Source of the DNA: Catonia carolina
Lineage: Eukaryota > Arthropoda > Insecta > Hemiptera > Achilidae
DNA: 64,000 nt
Assembly: GCA_035578175.1 (NCBI GenBank)
Contig: JAQMRL010000003.1
Location: 82,967,969 to 83,031,968 of the forward strand
Direction: 5' to 3'
A program made the translations under genes and the position numbers. The notes below the pieces were generated by a model, which saw nothing but the letters and a program-made list of their open reading frames with translations, was not told the origin of the DNA and ran no database searches. This document shows, piece by piece, positions 44,283 to 55,212 of the stretch; position 1 is the stretch's first letter, and every line of letters starts with the position of its first letter.

Positions 44283-45301
44283 ACGTGTCTAGATACCAGT
44301 TACAGGTTCTCTTAATATTTAAAGCATATCAAATTATATACAGCATTTTTATTTCACAAACCGCTAAAGTCCTAATAATTATTCAAGGATAGAACAATAT
44401 AAACAATATAGAAATACAGTAAATTGATGACGTCATCCATTGTGCTGTATCGTAACTGTACTAAAAAAGGTAAAGATGAAGTTTCCCGCCTCTCTCTTTT
44501 GTACCGTCTACGTTTCCTATGGAGTACACCACTAACAGACAACAAACGACAGCGGCCTACCTAACCACCTTAGCAAATTTGAATCAGTAATGTATCCTGT
44601 GATGATTATATTTAGAAAACCTGTTTAATTTTCTTCTCTTGTTTCTTTCATTTTTACATTTTCTTATTTCATTGATAACTTAATTTTCATCATTATTTAA
44701 ATAACATTTAGCTATGCATAACTTGTCCAGAGTGTTATTACGTATAATTGACATTACAGATGGCGGTACATATGTTTTAGGTATCTATGTAAAGCAAATT
44801 ATTAACTTCAGTCATTTCCGTAATTAAATTATTATTCGCTTACGTTTGTTACATTGTTTTCCAATTTGCACTTAATGTCTAATCGATTATGTTTAATAGT
44901 CGGTTAACGGTTTTATTGTCATAATTTCAGTCATATAAGTTGAAACTTACATAGAACATTTCTAGCTTGCTCAACGGTTAAATGTTTTTGTAATCTGTTG
45001 ATAGAATTTTGTATGTTTGTAAACTGTGAAGACAAAACTATCAACGCTGTTAATGATTTCTATATTTTAAAATTTTCGTTTATTTGTTCTACTGTTTATT
45101 TTTTTTGTGTATGTTCATTTTAATGTTATTGGTTTTACACAAAGAAAAACTAACTCGGCTATGTATTAAGAAATTAAATCCAAGGAAAACGTTTAGAAAA
45201 ATTTTACGTTTAGCTTTTACTAATTTGCGCATGCAAAATGTGGAAATTTAGGGGTAATGGTGCAAATTAATTTACACAATAATACTAATTTATTCTTAAA
45301 A
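44283..45301. other. No recognised gene
   Basis: A perfect gatgacgtcatc palindrome (CRE-like core TGACGTCA at 44428-44435) precedes a less AT-rich patch at 44460-44580. This could be regulatory, but no gene is linked to it. Confidence 0.3.
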
Positions 45302-46190
45302 ATCTGGTGTAAATAATGACCAATATAACATAATATTACACAGTAATAAAACGTTAGAAATAAACAAAAAAAAATCTCAAAAAACGTAACCTCATTTTAA
45401 TCATGAGTGAAAGACGCAAAATGAAAATCTACCATAGTTTGGGTTATTAACATGGAAAATCACTCTTTCACGCTAAAAAAGGCTCTGTAGAGAAATATGC
45501 TTTCAATAAAAGTTGTAGATCTTTTAATTTTCTATAAATTTCATTATACACTTTTGTCGTAAAATGCATACAAGGCTAAAATCTTAGAAAAACCATTTTT
45601 TACAGATTTTCATTAAAAAAAAACAAAATCACAAATTACCGCTAAACTAAGCGTTATAAAAAATTGGTTGAAACAGAATTGTAGATTTTTAAATTGTCTA
45701 CAACTTTATTATAGACACTTTTGTGCTAAAATGCATATTGAAGCCGCAATCTTTAAAAAAAGCCTCCCTAAGAATTTCAGCAAAAATGGCGCCTACCCTA
45801 CCTTGTAGAGAATAAAAAAAAAAATTAGTAAATGAGGCGATTTTTAAAAAAATCGTAGGAGCCGTTTTCGAGAAAATCGCATATAAGTGAAAAAAGACTC
45901 GAATAAACTACTACTTCCGGTTAACCGATTTTGATGAAAATGTTCCTGTCGAGTCCTGTAGTGGTATCTAACTTGAGTTTCAAGTTCGTACGATGTTCCT
46001 TTTTTGAGATATTCTGTTCACACGCGCGCGCGCGTGCACACACACACACACACCCAGACCAATTGCTAAAAACATTTTTTTGGGTTCGGGGGTCTGAAAA
46101 CGTGTTTATCCGGTGAAAACTCAATTTCGAAAAATCGACTTGAAAACAATACTTACCTTCCTATATACTCACATTGGCAAGAGAGAATCA
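45302..46190 (-). mobile_element. Rep1 copy 10 (nearly full length)
   Basis: The 3' end ATCTG at 45302 lacks most of the stem-loop (it reads ctggtgtaaataatgacc). Both internal units are present, as is a (GC)n-(CA)n tract at 46022-46054. The 5' end is ggcaagagagaat near 46176. Confidence 0.87.
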
Positions 46191-46674
46191 ACATAATATG
46201 TACGTTTGACTGTTTAACTAATTTCACAGACTGCCAAATATAGGTATAGCATTTGCATTTTGCTGAGAGCTGTAAAGCAGACGTTGTGGTCACAGCGCTT
46301 CATGCAGCACGTTATGGCTCGTGCTAAACTAAGGGGTTTTGTAAATACTGATGTGCACGATGCAGCACAGGGTTTTTTACGTATGCCTACGTGACTGTAC
46401 GTGATGGGAAAGACGAGGAAGGAAACGTTCGGCTGCTAGTGCGCATGTCTGTTCCGCGGTTCTCAGCAAAAATGCACGAGTTCTACTTGTTTAAAATTTA
46501 TTAGTGAAAAAGTTTCCAAATCTACGACGACTCAAAAAAATCAAGGAGTAGAGACATTTTATACGATAAAAAAATTTCAACCACAATATACTACCATTCA
46601 CTTCATAAATATTTTTGTCATCATCAAAACTAAATTAAATAAATTTGAACATCTAAATTAAAGATATGTGAATT
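46191..46674. other. No recognised gene
   Basis: Mixed composition with repeated tgcagcac words (about 46300 and 46363). Unclassified. Confidence 0.3.
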
Positions 46675-46699
46675 TAAGGAATACTTCATTGGAAGCCTC

Positions 46700-46712
46700 T
46701 TTAAAAACCACC
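46700..46712. repeat. SINE-A target-site duplication, left
   Basis: TTTAAAAACCACC, repeated exactly at 46893-46905. Confidence 0.95.
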
Positions 46713-46892
46713 TTGGCATGCCGCATTGGCGCAGTTGGTAACGTGCTCGCCTCTCATCATGCGGTCTTGGGTTCGAATCCCATTCAGGCATGGCATTTTT
46801 TCATACGTTACAAAATATCATTTCATCCTTCACCGTCTGCATTAGCAGTAACTGCAGAACAGTCGGACGTTAAACCAAAAAAAAAAAAAAAA
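46713..46892 (+). mobile_element. SINE-A copy with perfect 13-bp duplication
   Basis: It contains a tRNA-like head (gcattggcgcagttggtaac; gggttcgaatcccatt), the cttcaccgtctgcattagca tail ending in cggacgttaaacc, and a run of about 16 A. Perfect duplications and the long A-tail indicate the most recent SINE insertion in the window. The head resembles a tRNA-Met-like sequence only loosely. Confidence 0.95.
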
Positions 46893-47020
46893 TTTAAAAA
46901 CCACCAACGCAAAAAGTAATAGAATTGAGGAATCTTTCTGCTAGATGCCTACCATTATTAACTCCAGTTCCCCTTGTGGTTGTTCTCCCACTGCTGAATG
47001 AAGTTTTGCACTACACACCA

Positions 47021-47440
47021 CGTGCTCTTCGCACACGCAGTCAGTATGTAAGCGTATGCACGCACACACCCGTTGAACATAAATGAAAAAATATTCTTTG
47101 GTTTTTATTTGCTTATTTTAGTTGTTTTCATTTTCATTCAGTCGAATTTTAGAATTTTGCTGTCGTGTACTGACAGTACCACGAGTAAATAAACATTATT
47201 ATTGCCCTTATAGGCACCCTGGAACGTTTAAACATTGTGCCCTGTCGAAGTTGTTTATATTCTCGACAAGTTCTTGGGTATCTTCCGTTTTCAGTATGCC
47301 ACTATCAAATCCGAATTCCCTGAAGGGTTACACAATTCTCCCACTCGTGCGTCTAGCGCGCCAATCTGACTAACAATATTTTTGCGTAGTATCAACTCCA
47401 CTCCGATTTCACAGTTAGTTACAACACAATCTGCTATGAA
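47021..47440. repeat. Segment with inverted partner at 48.5 kb
   Basis: The block at about 47268-47340 (gccactatcaaatccgaatt, then ccctgaagggtt) recurs on the minus strand at about 48484-48555. Frames on either strand show no known domain. Confidence 0.6.
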
Positions 47441-48112
47441 TTTTGTACAGACTATATATGTAAAATTCGATGTATGTGTGTAAGTATGTTCCCCTTTATC
47501 TCCTAAATTACTGAACCAATTTTCATGCAGTTTTTTATGTTGTAACTATGATGCCAGTGCAGGTTTTAGGCTATTGAAACCCTTAAAAAGTTAGCCCTAA
47601 AGGGTTGAAAATAATGTTTATGTCCTACATTAAGGCTTTTATGAGCTTAGATAATCTGGTGCTTTTAAACCAGCTGATGTGATTCAAATAAAGATTTGTC
47701 ATAAATAAAGTCATATGATTTAGCAAATAGCGACGTGGTGCTAAGGATCAGCTGGTGACAAAATCACATGATAATTTTATTGTATTTTATCATGTAAATA
47801 CGATTTTATATTGTTGAGTATTTTATAAAAGCAAAGTTCCGTGTTTCTTTAATTTGTTTTAATTTTCTTTTAATTAGTGAGTGATTAATTGCTTTGATAT
47901 TTTAGTTTGACTTTTATTTTATTCAACGTAGATTTAAGTTTTTGGTTTTGACAATTATTTTTTTGTGGTTGGTTTTTTGTTTTTTGGTTTTTTCCATTTT
48001 CAATAATACCATCAAAAAAAACATCACTAGGAAGAAAATCTGCAAAAGCAAAAAAACTTCAAAAAGTTATTACACCATTTTTCGCGTGCAAAGCCGCGAC
48101 GGGGCATGCTAG
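47441..48112 (+). mobile_element. Non-autonomous Helitron
   Basis: The start near 47445-47480 (gactatatatgtaaaattcg, then atgtatgtgtgtaagtatg) and the text aattactgaaccaattttca resemble the 5' part of insect Helitrons. The 3' end has the typical cgcgtgcaaagccgcgacgg block, then ggcatgCTAG and T, with CTAG at 48109-48112. No Rep/helicase frame is present. The exact 5' TC end is not fixed. Confidence 0.75.
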
Positions 48113-48205
48113 TTACTTAATAATATTCGGACGGAGGAAGATGCTGCGGAGTTCCTTCGGGAAAAGGGGTTATTACATAATCCCAGAAGATGTGTCAACT
48201 AAAAA

Positions 48206-48265
48206 AAAGTACGTGTAAAACACTCACACGACCTTCTCTTCCCAATGTCAATAATTAAAAAATAT
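48206..48265 (-). mobile_element. Rep1 copy 11, 3'-terminal scrap
   Basis: Minus-strand 3' stem-loop and inverted repeat only (gtgtaaaacactcacacgac, then cttctcttcccaatg). Confidence 0.65.
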
Positions 48266-48379
48266 TACGAATAGTATAATGCAGCCTAGTAATAGCAAGA
48301 ATTTCAGTTAAAATATTTAACTTAATATATAATGACAAAATAAAACAGTCAAAATATATTAAATAACACAACAGAACGT

Positions 48380-48910
48380 TTAACATAGTACTATAATTAT
48401 ACTGGGACTGGGAAGGACGTGTGTACGCATGCGTGAGTGTGTCTGTCTCAAAAGAGTATTCAGTAACGCAGGGAGTGGGAGAAATGAACAAGTGTGCAAC
48501 CCTTCAGGGAATTCGGATTTGATAGTGGCATACAGAAAACGGAAAAGACCCAAGTTCTCTTCCCGTAACTCCAACGAAGTTGGTCCCCTAATTTGTAAAA
48601 GCATGTCGTGACCATTACGGCAACGAAGGGGATTATGTAGTAATCCCTTGTGCTGCAGAAAAACTACGGCTCATCTTCATTTCGTACCGTGTCAGCTAAC
48701 TCCAGGAGATTCATTAAATATAAATCTTTATAAATATACAATAATACAGTATGCTATCAGATACTAACAGAACGACGGTTGGATAACGAATAACCATTAT
48801 CATCTTCATACTAGACCTCACCGCCATCTTATAACGCGTAGTACTTACCGTAGTAATGTAAGGCACAAGGGGAACTGGAGTTAATAGTGGTAGGCATCTA
48901 ACAGAGAAGT
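48380..48910 (-). repeat. Inverted partner of the 46.9-47.3 kb segment
   Basis: Two blocks mirror the upstream segment: 48484-48555 (partner of 47268-47340) and 48868-48910 (partner of 46940-46985). A 74-codon minus frame (48380-48604) covers part of it. No domain recognised. The Helitron and a Rep1 scrap lie between the two arms. Confidence 0.6.
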
Positions 48911-48977
48911 TGAACAGAGAACGAATTTAGAAGTTGTGCTTATGTACAATGACCCAAAAAGAACGTAATAATACACA

Positions 48978-49124
48978 CAGGAATAAACTTCATTGGAAGC
49001 CTATTTAAAAACGACGAAAGTAAAAAGTGAAAGAATTTAGGGATCATCTCTGTAGATACCATTTTTAACTCCAGTTCCCCTTGTGATTGTTTTCCCACTG
49101 TTGAATGAATTTTGCACTATTAAA
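48978..49124 (+). repeat. Local duplicated segment, SINE-free copy
   Basis: It matches 46685-47020 without the SINE. The equivalent of the insertion site reads atttaaaaacgacgaaagta, so it represents the pre-insertion state. Confidence 0.75.
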
Positions 49125-50486
49125 AATAAGGGGTTATTACATTATTCGTTTGAGTATATTACTGATAGATATAAGATTATGGTACAAAGTACACAAATGA
49201 TAAGATATGAAAAATTTTCTAGATTAACATACTGCAGGATGTGTTTGGGATCTTTCCTTAGTAGTTTCATCCAAAAAACTGGCCCACTGAACGGGAAAAA
49301 TTATTAATGAATGCATATACAAATAGCGTACAACCTAATATAAAGTTAGTACTATGGTTTAAATTGATTAATTTTTAGATCTATTAATCAATTTTTGAAA
49401 CGTATGATGGAATGTCTACCTGACAAAAACATAATTTTCTGAGCGGTTATTTTGTGAACCATTCTTCAAGATCCTCACATCAACAGGTAGTCTTGTCCGC
49501 TGTTGTGAGTGTATCAAGTAAAAAGTAATAAAGAAGGGGAAGTCTGAAGAAAGAAAAAATCAGTACTGTGTTGCTGGTACAGGGAGAAAGAATATCAGGT
49601 ATATATTATTATAGAAGACGAGGGTAGTGACCAAGTTTTGTTTTGTTCTGTTGTGAAGTTATACAAAACGGTGTGAATGTCCGCTGTATATCGCGCTGGT
49701 GGAAGATATTTTGTTGTACTGGTGACTGAATGAGTGAGTCTGTACGTAGTAGTGGGGGTAAATTCTCTCGGCTTTGCTCGCTTAGACGCGTTAGTGCAAA
49801 CCATGCTGGTTATGGCCTTCTGTTCTCTCAGTTACGTTTCTGAGCTCAGCGTGGGAGGTTCATGTGTCATTCGTTTAGTTTAATTGTTTTTTTTTCTTAT
49901 TTTTACTGTTTAAACATTTTTTATTTATGTTTTGTTACAATTAATTTAAGTGTATCTGTGCCGGCATTGAGTTATTTAGTTTTAATTTTTGGTTTAATGT
50001 CTTATTTAGGTAAGTTTCATATTATCTTCACTCATATCATGTAAAAATAGGCTATAATTAATATGTTTTTATCAAAATATTATTTAATTTTAATCCATTA
50101 TAATGAAAAGAAGTTACTGTTGGTTAGTAATAGTGTCCTTTCTCTATTACAGTAGATAAAATGGGATTTGCTACCTAAAATATTTCTTATAACATTCTTG
50201 TTTCTTTTCCATGCTTATTAATTAATAAGCGTAATTTACCTAAAAATAATACCCAACCATCCAACCAATTGGTTCTTAAACCAACCATCCAGACCTTTGG
50301 TTTTTTTTTGTTTTGTTTGAAACCATTGATTAATTATTGTAGGTTAATCTTATTTTCCTTACTGTATCTCTAAAAAAAACAGGTGATTGTTTACCAAGTT
50401 TCCTTTCTACCAATTCTGTTTGGTTAATTAATTATTCGTCTGTTAATTCTAATAAATTTTAAAAGAGTTACAAAACCTTTACAAAT
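49125..50486. other. No recognised gene
   Basis: No domain in short frames. A mixed-composition patch at 49440-49870 could be unique host sequence, but no feature supports a gene call. Confidence 0.35.
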
Positions 50487-50488
50487 TA

Positions 50489-51015
50489 CACTAAAACTCT
50501 GATTATCCGAATCCCACTTAACTGTAACCCACCTTAGCTAAAACGGATCTAAAAAAACTTGTGTTTTAATTTGGTGATAACTCAATTTCAATATTGTGTG
50601 ATTAGCATTTAAATACGTAGTGTCGCTAAAGTACAGAACTGAATTCAATAAAATAATTTACGAATATAAAATTTCCCTATTCTGGGAATTCGTTAACTCG
50701 TTCTTCACTTCCAGGACGTTCTTTTAATAAAACGATGAGGTTAAGTTGTCGCAAAAAACCGTTTCATCAAAAGTCTCACACGTTTTTAAAATTACTAAAT
50801 ATTTAAAAAAAAACAGTAAATGTCAATTAGCTATTGTTTAATATTACATTTTGTTTTCCTGAAATTTCTGTATTTTTGTTTGTACATGGTAATTAACTGT
50901 CGTAAAAAAATATTTTCACAATTTTTAAACCCTATAAGTATGACTTTGTTATCCAGAATTCGGCGTATCGGAAATCGGGTCCGCCCCCTATGTTTCGTTA
51001 TAGTGGGATTTACTG
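50489..51015. mobile_element. pogo-like MITE (527 bp)
   Basis: The left end CACTAAAACTCTGATTATCC (50489) and the right end (read back from 51015: CAGTAAATCCCACTATAACG) are imperfect inverted ends of the type often seen in pogo/Tigger-like elements. TA duplications lie at 50487-50488 and 51016-51017. attcggcgtatcggaaatcg lies just inside the right end. No transposase frame. Confidence 0.65.
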
Positions 51016-51017
51016 TA

Positions 51018-51596
51018 TTCTCAAATGATTATTAAACTTGGTTTCTGTAGATAATAAAACAGGTGGTTTTTGTTAGAGTTTATCCAAAACATGTTTGACA
51101 ACTGGTTCTGTCAACATAACCTAGTTGAAAGAATCCCTTTTCTCCATGTGTTTCTAATCAATTTCAGTACTAATTTTATAAAATCTCGATAAATGTAAAC
51201 TTTACAAGATTAGCTCTGGTAAAAAATATTCTAGAATCAATGATTTCTAAGTTATAAATGATTCGTATTCTGAATCTTTTATTAGTTCATTCATTTTGTA
51301 TTTTTATTGGCGCCATGTGCTTTGAACTTTTTAACAGCAGACAATGGAGTTCTGCATTGTTCTCTGACGTTGAGTCATTCACTGGTGACTCTGATGCCAT
51401 AAACAGATGGTGTTAACGTTTGTTATACGTTTACTCATGTAGCATTTTACTAATTATAAAAATTAAATTAAATCTTTTCTGTTATTTTGGATGTATTTTT
51501 TTGCATTTTGTTTCGGCTTTAAGTTATACAGAGACAATCTAATAATAATAATTGTTACTAAAATAAAATACAACACGTAGGTACACTCTCCTTTTT
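51018..51596. other. AT-rich stretch, nothing recognised
   Basis: No gene or repeat seen up to Rep1 copy 12. Confidence 0.4.
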
Positions 51597-51611
51597 TACT
51601 TTCTCTTGCCG

Positions 51612-51619
51612 ATATGATT
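51612..51619. repeat. SINE-D target-site duplication, left
   Basis: ATATGATT, repeated exactly at 51779-51786; it derives from Rep1 sequence. Confidence 0.88.
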
Positions 51620-51778
51620 TTTTTTTCATCAGTCTCTCGACTGGTTTGATGCAGTTCTCCAAGCTTTCTATCTTGCGCAAGTCGTTTCATATCTACATAC
51701 CTGTAACACCCTACATCTTTTGTAATTTGCTTTATATATTCTAATCTTTGCCTCCCCCTACAATTTACTCCCTCAATT
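51620..51778 (-). mobile_element. SINE-D: retroposed LINE 3' end (159 bp)
   Basis: Minus-strand insert ending in a poly-A run (poly-T on plus). It encodes the extreme C-terminus of a LINE ORF2 (GRQRLEYIKQITKDVGC, YVDMKRLAQDRKLGELHQTS). It starts at the same internal point as the copy at 53054 and is bounded by exact 8-bp duplications. Confidence 0.9.
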
Positions 51779-51934
51779 ATATGATTATATAGGAAGGAAA
51801 GTATTGTTTTCATGTCGATTTTTCGAAATCGAGTTTTCACCGGATCTACACGTTTTCAGACCCCCTGAACCCAAAAAACATGTTTTTAGCGATTGGTCTG
51901 TGTGTGTGTGTGTGCGTGTACAATATATCTCCTA

Positions 51935-52291
51935 ACCTGTAGAGGTTTTACTAAGTAAAACGAGGAGTGAGGTGGTTTACCATTGCCTTCCTCACTGAGT
52001 GGAAAAGTACACTTATCAGCATGCCGGGCCCTCTGAAAAGCACATATTTTCCACTCTGCAAATGACACCTTCACTTCATTCACCACAGGGTCTGGCTGTA
52101 TAGTGAAATTCATTACTTTCAGAGGAGATAACTCTGACTAGTGTCTTTTACACCTCTACCATTTCTGTTCTTAAATGATTCAGTCATTTAATTGGCTGAC
52201 CATGTGATAAGAAACAGAACTATTTATTTTAGCCCTGCAACGAACAGATTGAGTGTAAATAATCTGACACTCCACCTGTCTGTTATGGGCA
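51935..52291 (-). mobile_element. Rep2 copy i (3' end lost)
   Basis: It starts at aacctgtagaggttttacta, lacking the last ~35 bp of the family, and ends with the family 5' start ctgtctgttatgggca at 52291. It is fused directly to Rep1 copy 12. Confidence 0.87.
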
Positions 52292-53044
52292 AGAATAATC
52301 AGGATTAAACCGTAAATTTATATTACTTGTTGTTTTTTTGATTTACGGTGTTTTATCAAATCGTAATATTTGATTTATTTACGGAAAACTTTCTTTCTTG
52401 TGGTCTTAATAAAATAAGGAGAATATATAGGAATAATATTGTGGCTACTTCCCACGGATCATATGGACGGAAGTAGTGGCGCCACATGTCTAGTAAACTT
52501 TTGGATTCGGTGAATTCATAAGGTCGAATAACTTCTTTTATTTATTTTTTATTAAATGATATCTGTTTTAAATTATCTTAGTTTTATTTTTTATTAAATC
52601 TTTTGTTATATATTTTATAAGCTGAATAAATAATATTGTTTGATTTCATTCTTTTATAAACTGTAGGCCTATTAATTTTTAATTTGTTCTGTATTATATT
52701 AAACATGTAATCCGTCATAATAAACCTAATTATTTCAAACTGTATTTGTAATTTATAATAAATTATAGTTTACACAATAGTAATATTTATTGGTAGAGAA
52801 TAATATCGATTTGATATAAATGCTCTTTTGAATTATTATAAAATTAGCCGAGTTATCTTATTTTTAGTGTTTAACCTTCAAACCTAGTATCATCATGACA
52901 GGATGTTATGATAAATAAAATATTTATACACATTTTTCTCAAATTTACGTTATAATTAGCCTGTTGTTTATTAACTTTAATTGTATTTTATCGGTTCTTT
53001 AATTTGGCGGTTACAAATGCAAAAGGATTATTTTGATTTTATAT
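52292..53044. other. AT-rich stretch, nothing recognised
   Basis: No gene or repeat seen. Confidence 0.4.
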
Positions 53045-53053
53045 TTTATTAAA
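53045..53053. repeat. SINE-D target-site duplication, left
   Basis: TTTATTAAA, repeated exactly at 53208-53216. Confidence 0.88.
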
Positions 53054-53207
53054 TCGAGGGAGTGAATTGTACGGGGAGCCAAAGGTTACAATATATAAAG
53101 CAAATTACAAAAGATTTAGGGTGTTACAGGTATGTAGATATGAAACGACTTACGCGAGATAGCTTGGAGAACTGGATCAAACCAGTCGAGAGACTGATGA
53201 CAAAAAA
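53054..53207 (+). mobile_element. SINE-D: retroposed LINE 3' end (154 bp)
   Basis: Plus-strand counterpart of 51620-51778. Frames read IEGVNCTGSQRLQYIKQITK, DLGCYRYVDMKRL. It ends gagactgatgac plus six A. It is bounded by exact 9-bp duplications and has the same 5' boundary (t(c/t)gagggagt) as the other copy. Confidence 0.92.
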
Positions 53208-53216
53208 TTTATTAAA

Positions 53217-53392
53217 GGAATTTTTTTACTTTTTTTGAAGTCACATCAACAGTTCGGTCATTAGCGACTACGGTGGGGTATGAATAGTGGGTTTTTACCT
53301 TGTGAAAATTTCCAGACCCTGGCCGGGAATCGAACCCGGGACCTCCGCGTGGTAGGCTAACGCGCTACCACTACGCTACGGAGGCGGCTTTG
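53217..53392 (-). mobile_element. SINE-B copy, tRNA-Gly-like head
   Basis: On the minus strand: cctccgtagcgtagtggtag (A-box), tagcctaccacgcggagg and cccgggttcgattcccggcc (B-box). The anticodon-to-T arm closely follows a tRNA-Gly pattern. The tail gtagtcgctaatgaccgaac, then gttgatgtgacttc and an A-rich end match the copy at 21.9 kb. It lies directly beside the SINE-D insertion. Confidence 0.88.
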
Positions 53393-53670
53393 ATTTTATT
53401 TTTTCTTAAGTAAGGTTCGAGTTTTATGTTATACTAGTAACCCCTTGCTTGCTGGGCTTCACGACAAACTAAAATTAAAGCGTTTTCCTTTCCACATGTG
53501 GAAAGTAAAATCTCGATTGTACGGATAAAATCGATTAGTACTGGAGACTGAAATTTTGTATGAATTGCCAGTGGAAAGGAAGAAATACGACCCGAGAATA
53601 ACTGAATTTGCCCATAACGGTGGAATGTATTTGCACTTGATCTGGTAGTACCAGGGCTAAAAGATGATTA
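53393..53670. other. Unclassified stretch
   Basis: Nothing recognised. Confidence 0.35.
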
Positions 53671-53953
53671 ATCGTATGAATAAACTACTTCCGGTTAACC
53701 GATTTGATGAAAACGCTTGTGTTGCGTCCCCTATTGGTACCAAAGTAAAGTTTGATGTTTCACTTCGTGTGACATTCCGTTCTTAAGATATTTCATTACA
53801 CACACAGTGACAGAGATCAGATCTATCGCTGAAAACTTTTTTTGGGTTCAGGGTGCCTGAAAACGTGTATTTCCGGTTAAAACTCGATTTCGAAAAATTT
53901 ACATGAAAAAAATACTTTTTCTCTATTTGTATTCTTATAGAGCTGAGAAGGTA
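53671..53953 (-). mobile_element. Rep1 copy 13, diverged 5' half
   Basis: Minus strand: gaataaactacttccggtta, tttttttgggttcagggtgc, aaactcgatttcgaaaaa, and a decayed 5' repeat (gagctgagaaggt). The (CA)n tract is very short (acacacacag). Confidence 0.75.
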
Positions 53954-54404
53954 ATAAATAAATAAAATTCGTACAAAATTCCTTCTACATTTGAACCAAC
54001 CTAAAAATGTATTGGTTTTTGAAGAAATAAAACTCAAATTAGAAGCACTGCACGTTTGTTAATTTTTTTTATTAAATCTATTTAGTGTCTATTTTTAATT
54101 ACATACTTAACGTACATTTGCCTGTTTTATTTAAGTTATTTCATCTATTATATTGATTTGTTTTAATTAAATTATTGAAACAATTGGTTTACGTACTTCC
54201 ACAAGGCCTTCTTATTTTTTTAATACAATTAATGAGAAGTAATCTACATAATTTATTGGTTTCTTTCTTTCTAATAGACCGCTTATTATTTATGAAAAAT
54301 TTGTTAAATTACTTATATGTATTCAATCAAAAGTAGATTTTTATTTTTTTTTATTAAAGGCGAATTCTTAATTATCTTATGTCGTGTTACTGAAATTTAT
54401 TACT
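53954..54404. other. AT-rich stretch, nothing recognised
   Basis: No gene or repeat seen. Confidence 0.35.
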
Positions 54405-55130
54405 ACTTTCTCTTGTCCTATATAAATATATACGGAAGGAAAATATTGTTTTCATGTCATTTTTTCGAAATCTGGTTTTTACCGGAAATGCATGTTTCGT
54501 GCACACAAAAACCATTTTTTTAGATTGGTCTATGTGTCTACGAAATAACTCTATAACGGAATATCATACGAAGTTACTACTTATAATTTAAGTTAGCCAC
54601 CATTAAGGGACCCACCGCGAAGATTTTCGTCATCGGTCAACCGAAATTAGTAGTAGTTTATTCGTGCGATTTTTCAATTTTTTGCTACTTTCTCAAAAAC
54701 AGCCACTGCAATTTTTATTTAAAATTGCATCATTTACTGATTTTTAAGAATGCGTTCTTTCAATGTTAGGGCAAAAGTGTATTTAATTAAAGTTTTAGGA
54801 AATTAAAAAATCTAAAAGTTTTATTTCAAGCTTTTCGCTACAACGCTTAGTTGAGTGTCAATTAATAACTTTCTGTATTTTGCTCATTAACTTCGGTACA
54901 AAATGGGATTTTTTAAAATTGCAGCCTGAGTAATCGATCTGCGACAGAACTGTAAACAAAGTTATAGGAAATAAAAAATAACTTTTTTCAAGAATGTGTT
55001 TCTACAGTGCCTAGTAAATTAGCGATTTACCGTATTTTTAAGTTCTACGGAGATTGATTTTCATTTAGACTCATGATTAAAATTAGGTTATGCTTTTAAT
55101 TTTACACTGTTTTCTAATGATTAATTTCAC
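54405..55130 (+). mobile_element. Rep1 copy 14, diverged
   Basis: The 5' end is actttctcttgtcctatata at 54405. The copy lacks an extended (GT)n tract (gtctatgtgtctac) but keeps both internal units. It runs to the subterminal block catgattaaaattaggttat near 55070-55090. Confidence 0.8.
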
Positions 55131-55212
55131 AGGTGAAAACTATATTTTGAAAAATCAATATAAAAACAATTCTTTTCTTCCCTACATATTCATATAGGGC
55201 AATAGAAAGAAA
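55131..55212 (-). mobile_element. Rep1 5' tip, opposite strand
   Basis: ggtgaaaactatattttgaa, then caattcttttcttccctaca and a decayed gggcaatagaaag end: a minus-strand 5' tip that directly follows plus-strand copy 14, forming a head-to-head composite. Confidence 0.7.

Larger units (their letters stand above)
46675..47020 (+). repeat. Local duplicated segment, SINE-filled copy
   Basis: After removing SINE-A, this sequence (cttcattggaagcc, then agtaatagaatt, then ttaactccagttccccttgt and gaagttttgcacta) matches 48978-49120. A part near 46940-46985 recurs inverted at 48868-48910. It is a low-copy repeat, possibly an element terminus. Confidence 0.75.
51597..51933 (+). mobile_element. Rep1 copy 12, split by SINE-D, cut by Rep2
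   Basis: The 5' inverted repeat ACTTTCTCTTGCC is at 51598-51610. The copy is interrupted by a short retroposon (51620-51778), resumes with the hairpins and the (GT)n tract to 51919, then stops abruptly against Rep2 copy i. Confidence 0.85.

Noticed and set aside
46713..46892. Candidate tRNA gene (also at 24830 and 35116)
   Set aside because: Three copies share the same extra tail and A-rich end; two have target-site duplications. These are SINEs.
53217..53392. Candidate tRNA-Gly gene
   Set aside because: A- and B-box regions are tRNA-like, but the acceptor stem does not close, and the sequence continues into a SINE tail shared with another copy.
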